Assembly: GCA_949357655.1 (NCBI GenBank) | Contig: CASHTG010000001.1 | Coordinates: 4,960,001 to 5,024,000, forward strand | Length of the DNA: 64,000 nt | Direction: 5' to 3' | Origin: Parascedosporium putredinis | Lineage: Eukaryota > Ascomycota > Sordariomycetes > Microascales > Microascaceae | In this document: positions 21,018 to 32,677 of the stretch, piece by piece | Position numbering within the stretch: position 1 is the first letter of the stretch | How the letters are laid out: every line of letters begins with the position of its first letter | The notes under the pieces: model-generated | What the model was told of the DNA's origin: nothing | Database searches by the model: none | Seen by the model: only the letters and a program-made list of their open reading frames with translations | Made by a program: the position numbers and the translations under genes

Positions 21018-22520
21018 ATGCCTTCTCTTCGCCTCCTAGCTGGCGTCAGCCTCATTGCAATGGCATTTGGCGCCCAAGAAAAGAGTAAATGTGCCGGGCG
21101 CAAGATCATCAGGCGTGACGTCGCCATCGTGGGAGGGTGCGTCGGGCGCGCACGCCGCGGTTCTCCTCAAGGAAGATTTCGGTGCGAGCATCGTCGTTGT
21201 CGAGAAACAGGGCCGTTTGGTAAGGCATTTCAAGATGCGCGGTACTTGCGGGGATCCTTCGCTAACCACACTACTCGCCTCTGTTTAGGGAGGACACGTC
21301 GCAACGCACGTGGACGATAAGGGCAGCCTCTACGAGTACGGCGTGCAATCGTTCCTCGATTACGGCGAAGCGCTGTCTTTCTTTGCCCGATTCAACGTGA
21401 CCACTGGTACCCCGCGCGCGTGCCCTTGACCAGCGCCTACGCCGACTTCTTGACCGGTTCCAACGTTACCGAATTCGCGGCTCGAACTCTGATGACCGGC
21501 TGGAAGCCTTGGACCGATTCCTTGAAGCCGTCGCGCCGTACGAGGACATGATTCTCCCAGGGTACTGGGACTTCCCCGCCCGGAGGACATTCCGGAAGAT
21601 CTCTTGCTGCCTTTTGGCGAATTTGCCAAAAAGTACAATCTGGATGCTGCCATGCCACAAATGTTCCAGGTTCCCGGCCCAGGAGTTCCCGAATGGGTAG
21701 ACGGCCTTACTCTCCATGTGCTGCAGGTATTTGGCGCGCCCATGGCAAGGGCGCTCAGTGGCAAGGTTGCTGGTTTCGCACCGACGTCCCACAACAACAC
21801 CGAACTCTACGGCAGGATCGGGTCCTCTTTGGGCAAAGACGTTCTTTACTCTAGCGTCATTATCGATGCCAAGCGAGACGACGACGGAGTTGAGCTCGTG
21901 GCGCGATCAGAGAGCGGGGAGGAATACGTCATCATCGCAAAGAAACTGCTCATCGCCTTCGAGCCCACGCTCGACGTTCTCGAGCCTTTTGACTTGGATG
22001 ACGATGAGGCTGGTATTTTGGCAAATTCCAGCACTCCAGAGTCTACGCCGGTATCGTCACCCACCCCTCGCTCAGGGCCAACGTCTCCCTCGTGAACACC
22101 GTGCCCGAGGCCGCTCCCGACAGCTACTACAACTTCCCGAAATCGCCCATCCTCGCCCGGTTCGATTACATGGGCTCTGACTCGGACTACTTTCGGGTTT
22201 TGATCACGGGAGATGAAGGGTTCGAGGAGGCGGACGCCAAGGCTCTGGTGCGCGATAGCATCGCGAACCTGATTGAGGGCGGCGCGCTTCCCGACGGAAA
22301 CGTGGATGACTTGGAATTCGTCGCTTTTGTAGACCACGGACCCATGCATCTTAGGGCAAGCTCCGAGGCCCTCCAGGCTGGCTTCATCCAGGACCAGTAT
22401 GCCCTCCAGGGACACCGATCTACGTGGTATACCGGGGCCGCTTGGTCCGTCCAGTTCACCACCATCCTCTGGGCTTTCAACGATATCTTGCTGCCAAAGA
22501 TTGTGCAGGGTCTCGAGTGA
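21018..22520 (+). CDS. Secreted FAD-dependent oxidoreductase, beta-cyclopiazonate dehydrogenase-like
   Basis: This is a flavoprotein of the fungal amine-oxidase-like group often annotated as beta-cyclopiazonate dehydrogenase. The resemblance is to the family, and the substrate here is unknown. A signal peptide (MPSLRLLAGVSLIAMAFG) precedes the Rossmann FAD-binding loop (IVGG..SGAHAA) and the strand VVVEKQGRL. An intron (21220-21288) then joins to GGHVATHVDD. The distal part includes LYSSVIIDAKR and ends with the segment TGAAWSVQFTTILW, which would close the FAD site. The frame breaks at about 21140 (G run), 21415, 21485, near 21586 (C run) and near 22024 (A run). Each break looks like a base lost from or added to a run. 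No cyclopiazonic-acid synthase genes lie beside it, so a role in that pathway is not supported. Confidence 0.83.
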
Positions 22521-23240
22521 GATTGGGTTGCGAGTTGCAGCTGAAGCCTTGAGTGGTCGGCGCCGCGTCTATACCTGCTTCGGTACCAGTTATAGTGTTT
22601 TGGTCAAGGCCGGACTGGTGCACGTCTCTATGCTGCAACTGATATATTATCCACCCAGCACCGCAATGGTACTTTAAACAAGAACAACATACCTTAGGAG
22701 CCAAGGATAGATGTGAAATTTGCGGATCGGTGGAACTCATGATATAGCGAATTAGAGGTATAGAGGTTTCCCATTGTCCCTACACAACGCTGGAGCATTA
22801 TGCTCAGCCCCTCACAAAAACACCATTCCTAGCTCAAGCTCACTCCCAAGATCTAATATGCAGAAGAGTAATACCAAATAATACAATACCCGCGGCTACT
22901 TTCCCTATTCATACGTACCTTGTAGTTGATCTTCTCCAAAACGGAGAACGGCCCGTTACTGGAGCGCCGCTTTTTCAAATTTGCTGATTCGCGGGCTTCG
23001 GAGGCGTTAAGCTTTGTGATCACCTCACATCCAGCTGCCATTACGACTGGACATCCAGTGGGAACGGTCAATCCAAAACCGTCTTAGTCCACCCGAATGG
23101 CAAAGTAACATATGACTCAAGCGAGCCAGAGTACTCACTGAGAAAATGACGCCCAGATGGAGACGAGAGAGTTCGTTTGTCGAGGCATCTCGCAAATTAA
23201 TTCCACTTTGTGGGTTGGTTCGTCAACAATCAACTAACCT
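22521..23240. other. Intergenic before the tRNA; no protein gene
   Basis: No coding pattern was seen. The region separates the flavoprotein gene from the tRNA gene. Confidence 0.6.
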
Positions 23241-23312
23241 GCCCGGTTAGCTCAATCGGTAGAGCGTGAGACTCTTAATCTCAAGGCTGCGGGTTCGACC
23301 CCGCATTGGGCT
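23241..23312 (+). tRNA. tRNA-Lys, anticodon CTT, no intron
   Basis: The stretch folds as a cloverleaf. Acceptor strands GCCCGGT and ATTGGGC pair, with two G-U pairs. The D arm is AGCTC...GAGC, the anticodon stem is GAGA/TCTC around loop CTCTTAA (anticodon CTT), and the T arm is GCGGG TTCGACC CCGC. Box A (TAGCTCAATCGG) and box B (GGTTCGACC) are intact. The unpaired base 73 is T, as in the yeast CTT isoacceptor. Confidence 0.96.
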
Positions 23313-23352
23313 CAATTCCCAATGAGCCTTCGAAGAAGGCGCATCGAAATAA

Positions 23353-23359
23353 TTTTTTT
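23353..23359 (+). terminator. RNA polymerase III terminator (T run)
   Basis: A run of seven T lies 41 bases after the tRNA end, matching the normal polymerase III stop signal. Confidence 0.6.
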
Positions 23360-24738
23360 CTTCTATCTTCTCCATTCTCATTGAAGCAGTGAATTTTAAT
23401 TTTAATTTTTATATTCTTTTTTGGTTTGTTTGTCTTTTTTTTTTTTTTTTCCCAGTCCCTGTTAACGTCCGGCAAAAATTGTTTCCCCTTCGCCGTTGAT
23501 CTGACCTCCCAAACCTTACACCTTCCTCCTTAGCATTAGCTTACCAGACCTCGATTTTTTGTCCTTTTGGTGGCCCCCGTCCCACTATCTATCAGCTACT
23601 AAGTAAATAACACAACGATGTCTAACCTCCTGTCCTAGCTGTGAGCCGATCTGAATTTGATATGGAGAAGGGGTTAGCAGGCGCATGCCAACACTCCCAC
23701 TCCCTCACCCCATGTTCGTGGAGAGACTTGCTAAACGGCAGATAGCCTCATCAAACGACAACGAACCGCACGAAATACCCTCCATCTCACAGACTTTATT
23801 TCTCTGGGCCTGCGACTGGCGTGGGGGTTATTTTTTTGCGAGGAGAGCTGGGGGCAGCACCTGACCCTCCGCCTTCGGTTCCGGCTTCACCGCTCCGGTT
23901 CGCACGGAGCTCGGCATTAGTTCGAGCACCTCCTCGACGCCCGTTTTGCGACCAAAGGGATACCCCGACTCGGCCTAGTGCCGGCGCAAAACCGCCAAGA
24001 ATATCCGCGCTAGAAGAAGGCGGTGAGGTCAGGCTGACTGCCCCTGATCAAGTCCCCCATCCTTCTCTTTCCACTTGCCGTTTTGATTGTTCTAGCCGAT
24101 TTCTAAGCCACATGAACGCCTTCAAGTCTCATAGCTTGGGTGGCGGACGATCAGAAAAACCCGCCCAACGTTTTTCTGGGGCTGGCGGAATCACTCCACG
24201 CCGGCCGCAGATCAGATGAGATAGCGGCAAGCGCCCCTACTCCAAACCGAAGCATAACTTTGTGAGGTGAGAAACCAAACCCCCAAACCCCAAGTGTTAG
24301 TCACAGGTCTTCAGGGGGCATTCCACACAATCCCATCCTACCCACCAACCCACCTTTCTTCGTCGTCGCGGCATGACGAAGTCGACTTAGCGTCTGAGGG
24401 AAGCAGATCTGTGCGGAAGAATGGCTTATCCAGATTGGCGGGCCACACTAGTCCGGGCGCCGGTAATTTCGTGCGAATCCCGGGCTCGGTGCCCACGCTT
24501 CCCATCAGGGTCCTCCTTTTCTCTCCGCCCACCGGCTCTTCTCATTTGACCTTGTTAGCATGTACCCCTGGGATTTGACATTGCGCGCTTTTCTGGACTT
24601 TGAGTGTTGTGGTGGTCATTAAAGACGGGCGCTTTTCCGGTCTGCCCCGAGGATCATATCCTCCCTCCATTTTCCTTGTCGTTTATACCAACGTAACAGA
24701 TTATCTCATTGATATCGAATACACCAAAAAAGACTACA
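23360..24738. other. Intergenic; no gene supported
   Basis: A long poly-T run (about 23436-23450) lies near the left end. The open frame 23821-24219 is Pro/Arg/Ser-rich, lacks an ATG and has no motif. The right end is the promoter and leader of the F-box gene. Confidence 0.55.
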
Positions 24739-26466
24739 ATGAACAGCACAACGAGCTGCATCCATGCAAGCGACTCCTCTACGGGGTTGAGACTTCCCAT
24801 ACCCATACACCGCGAGACACAACCCTGCCGCTTCCGTGGCGAAGCTCCGCCCGCACGCAATGCCGCTTACAGGACAGTAGGTAGTGGCTTGCTAGAAAGG
24901 CCGGCGTGGACTACGATACCAAAACATTCCATCATTGACCTGCCGCTCGACATTCTACGGCTGGTGTTTGACTACCTCGATGATCCGCTCGGGGACTATT
25001 GTTCGCAAGGCCTCCGCGACATTGGCAACGCGCGTCTAGTATGCCACGCCTTCAATGAGACTGCCTCGCCCTTCCTTTTCCGGACCCTTCGCGTCTCTTT
25101 AGACGAGAAATCGCTAGACTTTGCTGCAAAAGTCTCCCTCAACCCTCTCTTTGCCAACGGGGTACGAAACATCCTGGTCCGCCTAGCCTATCGCCCTAAA
25201 GAGCTAGCGGCAGACCTCCCTACCTTTGCGCGGTCCAGGCTGGAGAAACTGGATGAGCTTTCCGGTGCTTGCCACCTAATGATCGCCCGCTACCGGATGA
25301 TGGGTGGGCCCAGGGTGTCTGACCCCAAGGCTTGCTCGCTGATTAGCCAGTGCGAGGATGCCGTCAACGAGGCCTACTACCTTTCTCGCGCTTGGCAATC
25401 CGTCGCTACTCCCGCCGCGCGCGAATCCCCCGATATCTTGGCCGATAAGAGATACATTGCGGGACTTAGCCTCATTAGGGAGGGCCACAATAGGTACAAG
25501 CTCGAGCGTGAAAAGCAGTGCCGATTGATTGAAGAAGGCACCTTTTCTCGGTGCATGGTTGAAATCATGAAGCGATTGCCCAAGAGCATTGGGCTCGTCT
25601 TCGATGACTCTTGCGCTCCTTCGCCGGACCCCTGGACCTCTTTGACGGACACGACGAACATCGCGGACATGGTAATCCAGCCGGACCGTTGGGAATCGAT
25701 TGAGTGTCTGGAACGAGTCGCCCCGGGACCAATGTTGCCAGCCAAGATTTTCTGGCAACTTCCCATCGAGCTAAGGGCAGCCGGCCAACCCCTCAAGCGC
25801 CTACACATTTCATGTTTCCCTTCTCGCGGTGACCTCTCGGTTCTCTGCCCATCCAGCGATTCGGGGCTGTACGCCTTGCGCCAGGCCTACAGTCAGCTGG
25901 AGGAGATCAAATTTGGCGAAAAGTTCAAGAGCTGGAACCGCCAAAACGACCAGTCCTTCCGCCTCCAGGATCAGGTCGAGGTCCACTTGAACTCCTTTCT
26001 TGGCGCGGTGCTCTCTAGCCCTCGGCTGCGCTACGCCGACATCAACCTTTGCGGCTTTGGTCTCGCCGAGGGCGTCAACGTGTTTTACCCAGCGGATCCG
26101 CTCGTCGACGCTATCCAGTCGCGCACCTTGAAACAAATACGCCTCGGTGATGTATCCTTGAGCGCCAACCGACTTGAAAAGCTCTGGAGCCTATTAGATA
26201 AGGGCCTCAGCAACCTGGTCCTGTCTTCGATCTACCTTGATAGCGAGAATTGGTGTGGTACCAGAGACTTGATCATCAAGAGGTTTTCGTCCTGCTACCT
26301 AAACTCACAATGCTATCTGTGCTTTGAGAAGCTCGCTACCGGCGCTTACGGAGTCTTTGACCTAGAGATCATGCGTGATCCCAGGATTCAGACTTCCAAA
26401 CGCTTCGTTTCTGAGAACCTGATTATCGACGCGAATGATAACGTGCTCCACACGAGAGAATACTAA
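24739..26466 (+). CDS. F-box domain protein
   Basis: An intact single-exon gene of 575 residues. An F-box-like helix (about residues 68-110; IDLPLDILRLVFDYLDD, then RLVCHAFNETASPFLFRTLRV) lies after a disordered N-terminus. F-box proteins link substrates to SCF ubiquitin ligases through Skp1; the target here is not known. The rest is a long helical or leucine-rich region without an obvious repeat, common in fungal F-box proteins that have expanded and vary between species. The ATG at 24739 is the first in frame; the frame opens slightly upstream without an ATG. It is one of the few longer genes here with no frame break. Confidence 0.88.
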   Translation: MNSTTSCIHASDSSTGLRLPIPIHRETQPCRFRGEAPPARNAAYRTVGSGLLERPAWTTIPKHSIIDLPLDILRLVFDYLDDPLGDYCSQGLRDIGNARLVCHAFNETASPFLFRTLRVSLDEKSLDFAAKVSLNPLFANGVRNILVRLAYRPKELAADLPTFARSRLEKLDELSGACHLMIARYRMMGGPRVSDPKACSLISQCEDAVNEAYYLSRAWQSVATPAARESPDILADKRYIAGLSLIREGHNRYKLEREKQCRLIEEGTFSRCMVEIMKRLPKSIGLVFDDSCAPSPDPWTSLTDTTNIADMVIQPDRWESIECLERVAPGPMLPAKIFWQLPIELRAAGQPLKRLHISCFPSRGDLSVLCPSSDSGLYALRQAYSQLEEIKFGEKFKSWNRQNDQSFRLQDQVEVHLNSFLGAVLSSPRLRYADINLCGFGLAEGVNVFYPADPLVDAIQSRTLKQIRLGDVSLSANRLEKLWSLLDKGLSNLVLSSIYLDSENWCGTRDLIIKRFSSCYLNSQCYLCFEKLATGAYGVFDLEIMRDPRIQTSKRFVSENLIIDANDNVLHTREY

Positions 26467-28877
26467 TGCGTTCTGATGCATCGCCTGCAGCTAGGAGACT
26501 AGGCTGTCTGTCCTCAAAAATTTGTTTCACATGTTCACGGCATATTATGAACTCATGAACTAATTAGCGTGTATTTTTTATGCACGTCACGAAAATTGTT
26601 TGTTTTTTTGTTTTTCTTTGTCTTCCATCTTTAGATTTCTATCGAATCGTATATATTAGATTTGCTATTATACCCCTCCGGAAGTAATACTCGTTTCTTT
26701 ATCAGCGCATTAATGACATTACTTTTATCAAATGGTGATCCGAGAGGCCAGCCTCACCCGCGAAAGGGAGATCGGCTTGAGTGAGAAAGCAGCGGCTGGG
26801 AAATCGTTGAATGTCCTCACCTGGGGCAAGGTGACAGTCCTGATGCTCATAATACCCTCGTATAGCTGTGCCCATGCCTCATAAGAAATGGAAAGATTTG
26901 GTTAATTTCCCATACTATCTCTCTATTCACAAAGCTGTTAATACAGCTTTTTCCTTCAGGTTATCAAGTAGCAACCGGAGTGCCTCGGTCTGCGAACAGG
27001 GAAGGAGAAGCCCGAGTCAGGACCAGATGCATACATAGAAAAATGTGCAGGGGGTAAGAATAGAAAACTTGAGTGTCTTGTCCGTCACCATAGGCCCATT
27101 TTCTTTATTCAGTGCTCGCGATGCACTTCCGTTAATAAGCCGCTTAAGCCGAGGGAAACTATGGCCAGAGGCCGGAGTGATGCCTATCTCATGACAGTGT
27201 GCATGGTCTACGATATACGATCTGCCCGTGTCCTTTCCCGGCCCCGATTTGCGAGAAGAGGGACAAGTGGGAACAAATTGTGATGACTGCGGTCTCTCCG
27301 GGCATTCTTCTCTGTATGCCTTCACTATTTTGACAGAAGGATGGTTCGGGATATGCGCAAGGCATGTAGACTTGGCTGCAAGCGGAGGTGATACGGAAAG
27401 TGAAGGGCGTCAGGTCTATATGGATTGAGAGGTAATTTGCGGCTACAAAGGCAGCGAAAACTATTAGGCGGTTAGAGTGCGGCCATGGACTGGACACCAT
27501 GGATACTGTTGATTTTCTCTCTGCTCTGAAGATCTCAATTGGGCCGAGGCCTAGCCGCGGGGGCCAGACCATGGTCAGAAGACCGTGTAGAATTTATTCT
27601 ACTGTTTTGGGAGGTGTTGCCAGGTAAAAGGCTTGGCCCTTTCGTCTTGTCCTTCTCTTATTCTTCTTGACCCGTGAAACGTTGCCCGATGGTTCGATAA
27701 ACTCGCATCCTGTATTTCGCCGAGTCGAGATTTAGCCCTAATCCAATTTCGGGCCAATCTGCAGTAGAGGTTCAGTAATACCAGACCTAGATGACGGTTC
27801 AAAGGCTGGTAAAGGATTGAGGAGGAGTCTATTCTATCAGTTTCAAGGCCGGAGAAGCCCGAGCGCTGAAGCTGACGCTGCAGGGGGTTCCAAATCCACA
27901 AAGCTCAATGCAAAGGGCAGTGCGGCTCTGGTTTCGCATGATGGAACCACCCAACCTGTCGGATATACCTCCCGGAGGATGCCTCCCGCTCAGCCCCCAT
28001 AGATCGACCCATGCTCCAGGATCGATAGTAATCACAGTTGTCTCTCGGGACCGACAACAAGGCTAGACCACCGGGCCCGAGCAGCCCGACCACTCCGAAC
28101 CGTTGAACCCCACAAGGCACGGCCGGGCTGCGACGCCACCAATCTTTACGGATAGATATATTTTCGGCCGGGGTTCTAACGTCTGTTATCACCTACCTCT
28201 CAATACGGAAGAAAAAAAAGGCCTACCTGTAATGCAAGATACCAAATTTAGAAAGGGAACCTACCCTTTCTACAAGTCTCCTGGGTAAGGATAATCCGGC
28301 ATGAGAAGTTATGCGCGATTTCAATGTTCCTTGAAGGTGTCTAGTTTTTAGTCCCTTCTGCTTAGATATTTTCAACGACTTCCCTCCCGGAGAACCTACT
28401 GCGCCACTTCTTAGGCTTCCTAAATTCGAAGTTCGTGACCTTAGTGGCCCTATCTCAACGCATTGATGTCGTTTCCGTTGTATTACAGGAAGATTAATTG
28501 AGGTTCATTCAAACATCATATCAGATCCTATTGAATCCCTCGATGTGACTACGGCAAAGGTGTCCGGCCGAGCCCGGGAAGGCGGAGCCCTCTCGGATAG
28601 ATCGGAGGTTCTCTCATTCCTCGAATCAGTGCGTATGAAGGATGATAGTAGACAGCTGGGAAGAAAGACGCGATATTCGTTGGACCAGGGAAAGAAACGA
28701 ATATAAATGCGTCGGAAGCCTCTCTTCTTGGTAGACTTGAACTCTCCTTCATCACCACACAATCACAGCAACATCAACAACCGGCCTCCTCCTCTTCCCA
28801 GATATTGCCTACCAGCTCTCAACAGAACCTTTTCTCTCTTCATATCTTTTCATAGATACACCCTCAAGCTCGTCACG
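26467..28877. other. 2.4 kb without a supported gene; promoter of the small secreted gene at right end
   Basis: A T-rich 3' tail follows the F-box gene (to about 26700). The remaining open frames are short and motif-free on both strands. The right end has a TATA box at 28702 and a CA/CT-rich leader. Confidence 0.55.
28702..28708 (+). promoter_or_regulatory. TATA box of small secreted cysteine-rich gene
   Basis: TATAAAT lies 176 bases before the ATG at 28878. A CA-rich and CT-rich leader follows. Confidence 0.5.
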
Positions 28878-29219
28878 ATGAAGCTCACTTTCGCCCTTGC
28901 TATCATCTCCCTCGCCTTTGCCACCAACGCGGCTGCCGTTGATGGAGAACACGCAGCATTGTCGCGGCTCTTCCAGCGCGATATCTCTCCTCGCGATGAC
29001 CCGTGCTTGACGCCCTGCTATGAACATACTGGCAGCTACTGCCCTAGTCCTGGCGGTTGCGGTCTTCAATGGTACGTTTATCATGTCTTACCAGTCTCTC
29101 AGATAGAGTTTTTGTCAGAGTACGCATATACTACACAATAGTGAGGCTAACCAATGACACATTATGATAGTTGGGTATGCTGCGAGGTTAAGCACTACGC
29201 TCCCAACTCCTGCGGCTAA
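28878..29219 (+). CDS. Small secreted cysteine-rich protein (effector-like), 80 residues
   Basis: Two exons, 28878-29071 and 29171-29219, are joined across a GT-AG intron (GTACGT ... GATAG). A classical signal peptide (MKLTFALAIISLAFATNAAA) is followed by a short pro-segment containing LFQRD and ISPRD, possible processing sites. The mature part has eight cysteines at residues 43, 47, 55, 61, 65, 68, 69 and 79, including one adjacent pair, enough for four disulfides. The splice creates the fifth cysteine codon (TG|T), and the frame ends at TAA. Size, signal, cysteine content and the surrounding gene-poor DNA fit a secreted effector or antimicrobial-type protein. No family recognised; the role is inference. 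Confidence 0.8.
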
Positions 29220-29905
29220 GAGAAACTTTGCATGCACTGTTGCGAATATGGTTTCTGTGGTGACTTGGAGAGGTAGAAGGGGCAATTACAAAGGGTCCAG
29301 TAGCTTTGCGGGCACGACATCAGTGGCTGGGCATAAAGCGGTTATCACAGTCAATATTAGTTCCCATCGAAAAATACAGCTGTTGAACTCGACGAGCACC
29401 CGGTTTCTCTCATTTGACATACATCAATGTTCGTGAAGAAGGTTAAAGATCTGATGGATTCCTCTCGGTAGAAGCTCTACTTTTGTGAAGGGTCCTTAAA
29501 CTAGGTGTACTATTTTAACAAAAGTTGGATGAAGATATGTTGTCGAGCGAGCCAAGCGGCCGGCAACAAAGAGGTCCCTGTGAGCGCGCCACAAGCAAAC
29601 CTCTGGGTCTTCAAATATGAGATTTGCGATGATGCCATCAACTTTCCGACAGCGGGCTGATTAGGTGACAAGAATACAAGGGTTCTTCGGATTCTTTCAA
29701 CCCGTATTTGGCTTGTGGCAGGTGAGATATTAATGCTAAATCAAATCAGATGATGTCCGGACAGGTTGGCTAGAAGTTCCGAGTGGTGCTTACAAATCCC
29801 AGCGCATGGGCTCCCAAAATCCTGGCTAGCCAAAGGCACCTCTGGCACTCCATCCTAACCCCAACAAGTCTCTTCATCCGAACCGTGGTCCTCAATCTGG
29901 ATGTC
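29220..29905. other. Intergenic; no gene supported
   Basis: The region holds the 3' tail of the small secreted gene and the upstream part of the next gene. The frame at 29783-29905 is open but lacks an ATG before 29906. Confidence 0.5.
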
Positions 29906-31331
29906 ATGAACGCAGAAAAATTCCTCGCAGCGGTGGAAAGCGGGGAGATGCTAGCTGACAGCCATGATCGCATGCTGCGAGTAGCCTACATTTACCTTGA
30001 TGAGGGGTTCTGGAGTGACGAGGGCGTGTTCACTGTTGTGGAGAAACTGCACGATCGTGGCTGGTCGTTTGGCAAGGGACATTTACGGTTTAACCGGTAG
30101 GGCTTTCCCAATCAATCCTCCTATACAGGTTTCTATCAAGATATATATCTCAATACTGATGACGGCCCAACAGCACCCTCGATGTATTCTATCTCGCTCA
30201 GATAGCGGCTGGTATCTATCGTTCCGCCGACCAACTAACCAGCGATATCCCTTCACCGGATAGATTTGACACCTTTTACGCTCAAAACCACCAATTATTG
30301 GACGAAGACGCATGGAAATTATACTATTCGCTTGATTTTCTGGCCCAGGAGACCTCGGCTCGGTTTTATCGCCTCCCCGATCTGCAAGACCTCCCGGATT
30401 CAAGTGGTCCCCTTGGTCTGCCCCGACAGAAAGGAACGGGCCATTTCACGAAGCTTCCTCGATGGGCGCATAACGTGGCACGCACCCGCCGCCGACAGTC
30501 AACACTGTCGGTGGAAAGCCTCACCGAGATAGCACTCGCGACTCTGAAGCAAACTACCTCACGATTGGCGCAGAACTACCCCAACGTTCAGCCATTCTCC
30601 GAGACCCAAGCTCGCTTCTGGCTCCAGCACATGAAGGTAATCTCTCCTGTTGCCGCGGGCAAGGAATCATGGAATCCCAATCAGTTCGGCGTCCATGTTG
30701 CTCAAGGGGGTTTGACATATGGGCCTGGGAAGCTCACTACTCAGAAAAACTCTGGAATTCTACCGAGGCACAAGTGTCCTATAAAGAACCGGATTTGGAC
30801 GGGTCACGCAAGAGTGAGGTGGACTGGTGTGGATGGCCAGATGGTGGCGTGGGCGTACAGGCACGGTGGAGAGGATGGGACCCTGAGGTTGGTGGTGAGG
30901 ATGAGGTGGAATTCTTGGCAGAAGTAGCGGCGCAGGAGATGGACGGGGTTGACGCAAACAGCTTGAACTACGAGATGCGGTCGCATATTCTGTTCGCTAC
31001 GATGCTTGCTGCGTTTAAGACCGCCGATGGGGAGCAGTATGTGGGGCAGTTGAAGCGACGCGTAGTCGACGCAGGGCGGATCGACGAGGATAAGGCGGAA
31101 AAGTGGATTCAAGAGGCTTTGAAAATTATGGACCCATATGCTAAGAAGTTAGGTACGTTACCATCTAGTTCCGCGGATCAAAATGAATTACTGCGACAGA
31201 TCCTTGGAGAAAATGGACAGGTTTTCGCCAGGTGGGGCCCATTGTCCTTCCCTACAGAGTTCAAGTTCGAGCTGAATCCAAGGTTAAAAGGCAAGGCAGC
31301 ACATGTCCCGGCCGATGAAAGCATACGCTGA
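29906..31331 (+). CDS. Conserved-looking fungal protein of unknown function, frame-broken once
   Basis: Two exons are clear. The intron 30097-30173 joins FNR to TLDVFYLAQI without a gap. The N-terminal part (ESGEMLADSHDRMLRVAYIYL, then GRLARDI-type spacing) and the middle (YPNVQPFSETQARFW) look like a cytosolic helical protein with no signal peptide or transmembrane segment. A G run at 30706-30710 is one base short. Past it the reading continues (FDIWAWEAHYSEKLWNST) through a Glu/Asp-rich region to TGA at 31329-31331. The stretch 30636-30683 has intron-like ends but is in frame, so it may be optional. Total about 450 residues. I cannot name the family. Confidence 0.7.
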
Positions 31332-32677
31332 TGTTAGCCATGGAAGGATATCTTTAATAGTTTTACGTCCTGTTACCATAACTTATCTCATGCCCTCCCA
31401 CTCGTCACTGTGCTTTAGTGAAACTCCCAAGGCGCCGAAGAACTTTCGCCTTCTTACTTCCCCTCACACCACCCCAGGCCTGTGTGACGGCAGATTCCTT
31501 CACATCCCTACAATGAATAGGTTCTCCGCTACGATGATCGAACTTCAATCAAGTGCCGCAAAGCTACTTTATCAAGGCGGGCTGGCCTCATATAGAGTCG
31601 GTTGCTGTGATGCCTTTGCTTCTTTACTCTCAAGACTTGAAAAGAGCCAGTATTCCGATGCCCCAACATTCTCGCAACAGTCATTTCTTCGAAATGGTAT
31701 GAGTATCTATTATCACGTCTTTGAATGTTTTTCAGCCATTTTGTGAACGGATGCCAACCAAAAGTAGAAAGGACCAATTTGCTTGACGGGCTGCGGATGC
31801 TATGCTGGAAGGTGATACATGATACCTGGACACACCTATTATCTATACGGTTCAAGAGTCAAAGGGCTGGGGCGGGAAGCCCACCTTTCGATGTCCCTTT
31901 CTTGTCCAGAGTAATCTACAATTCGCCCTGTGTCAAGGTTGGTAGGGGGCAGCGGAATCGATCCATGCGCCCCGCAAACATTTGTGCGCTGAGGACCGCC
32001 CTTAGATCACAGATGCAACTGATTCTCCATGTCACGGAGCAATTCCTTTCTCGGAATAGGGCCATGAACCTCGTGCGATTGATAGGCTCTGTATTGCATC
32101 GCTGCCTTTGCGTGGAATGAGTTTATGCGACTCTTATTGGTCCGCCATAGCTTCATGCTGAGTAGACTCATGTCGAGCGGCCTACTACAGAATTTGGTAG
32201 GCTCTCCGCGATGAAATGTCAAAGTCATTGGCTCGTTCTCCATAGTTTGCATTCACCCTTGTCAGAGTGCGGTTCGGGTGCAGCTTGAGGCTGAGGACCA
32301 AGGGTTTTTCTTGTCCCACATGCGCTCGACGGGCCCGCTATCCGCCTGACCAGCTCTCGCGCTCTCGGGGGCAAGGCACCAGCTGAAGCGGATCAATATA
32401 TTGTTGTTCTCAACGGCCGCCCGTTTTTGAATACACTGCGCCACTCTTCAGGCTTTGACTAGGCCCGATGCGTGGTGTAGATGAAGCTCGTGGGCAATGG
32501 GGCGAGAGCTTTGCCAGCCTATTTAACCCCTCTCCCAACCTTCAACTGACAATCCCAAAGGTTTGGCAAAATCCTACGCCTGCCCCCGTACATATTCTTT
32601 TTCTCTTTGAATTTCTTAAAAATCATTCCCAAGCTTTGCTTCTTTGTATAACAATCCTCGGAGAGCGCGCATGAGCG
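31332..32677. other. Intergenic; nothing supported
   Basis: Open frames on both strands are short and without motifs. The right end is the promoter and leader of the CFEM-like gene. Confidence 0.55.

Noticed and set aside
21018..22520. Cyclopiazonic acid biosynthesis cluster
   Set aside because: Only a family-level resemblance of one flavoprotein supports it; no synthase or prenyltransferase gene is in the window.
23821..24219. Plus-strand frame between the tRNA and the F-box gene
   Set aside because: It has no ATG start, is Pro/Arg/Ser-rich and shows no motif.
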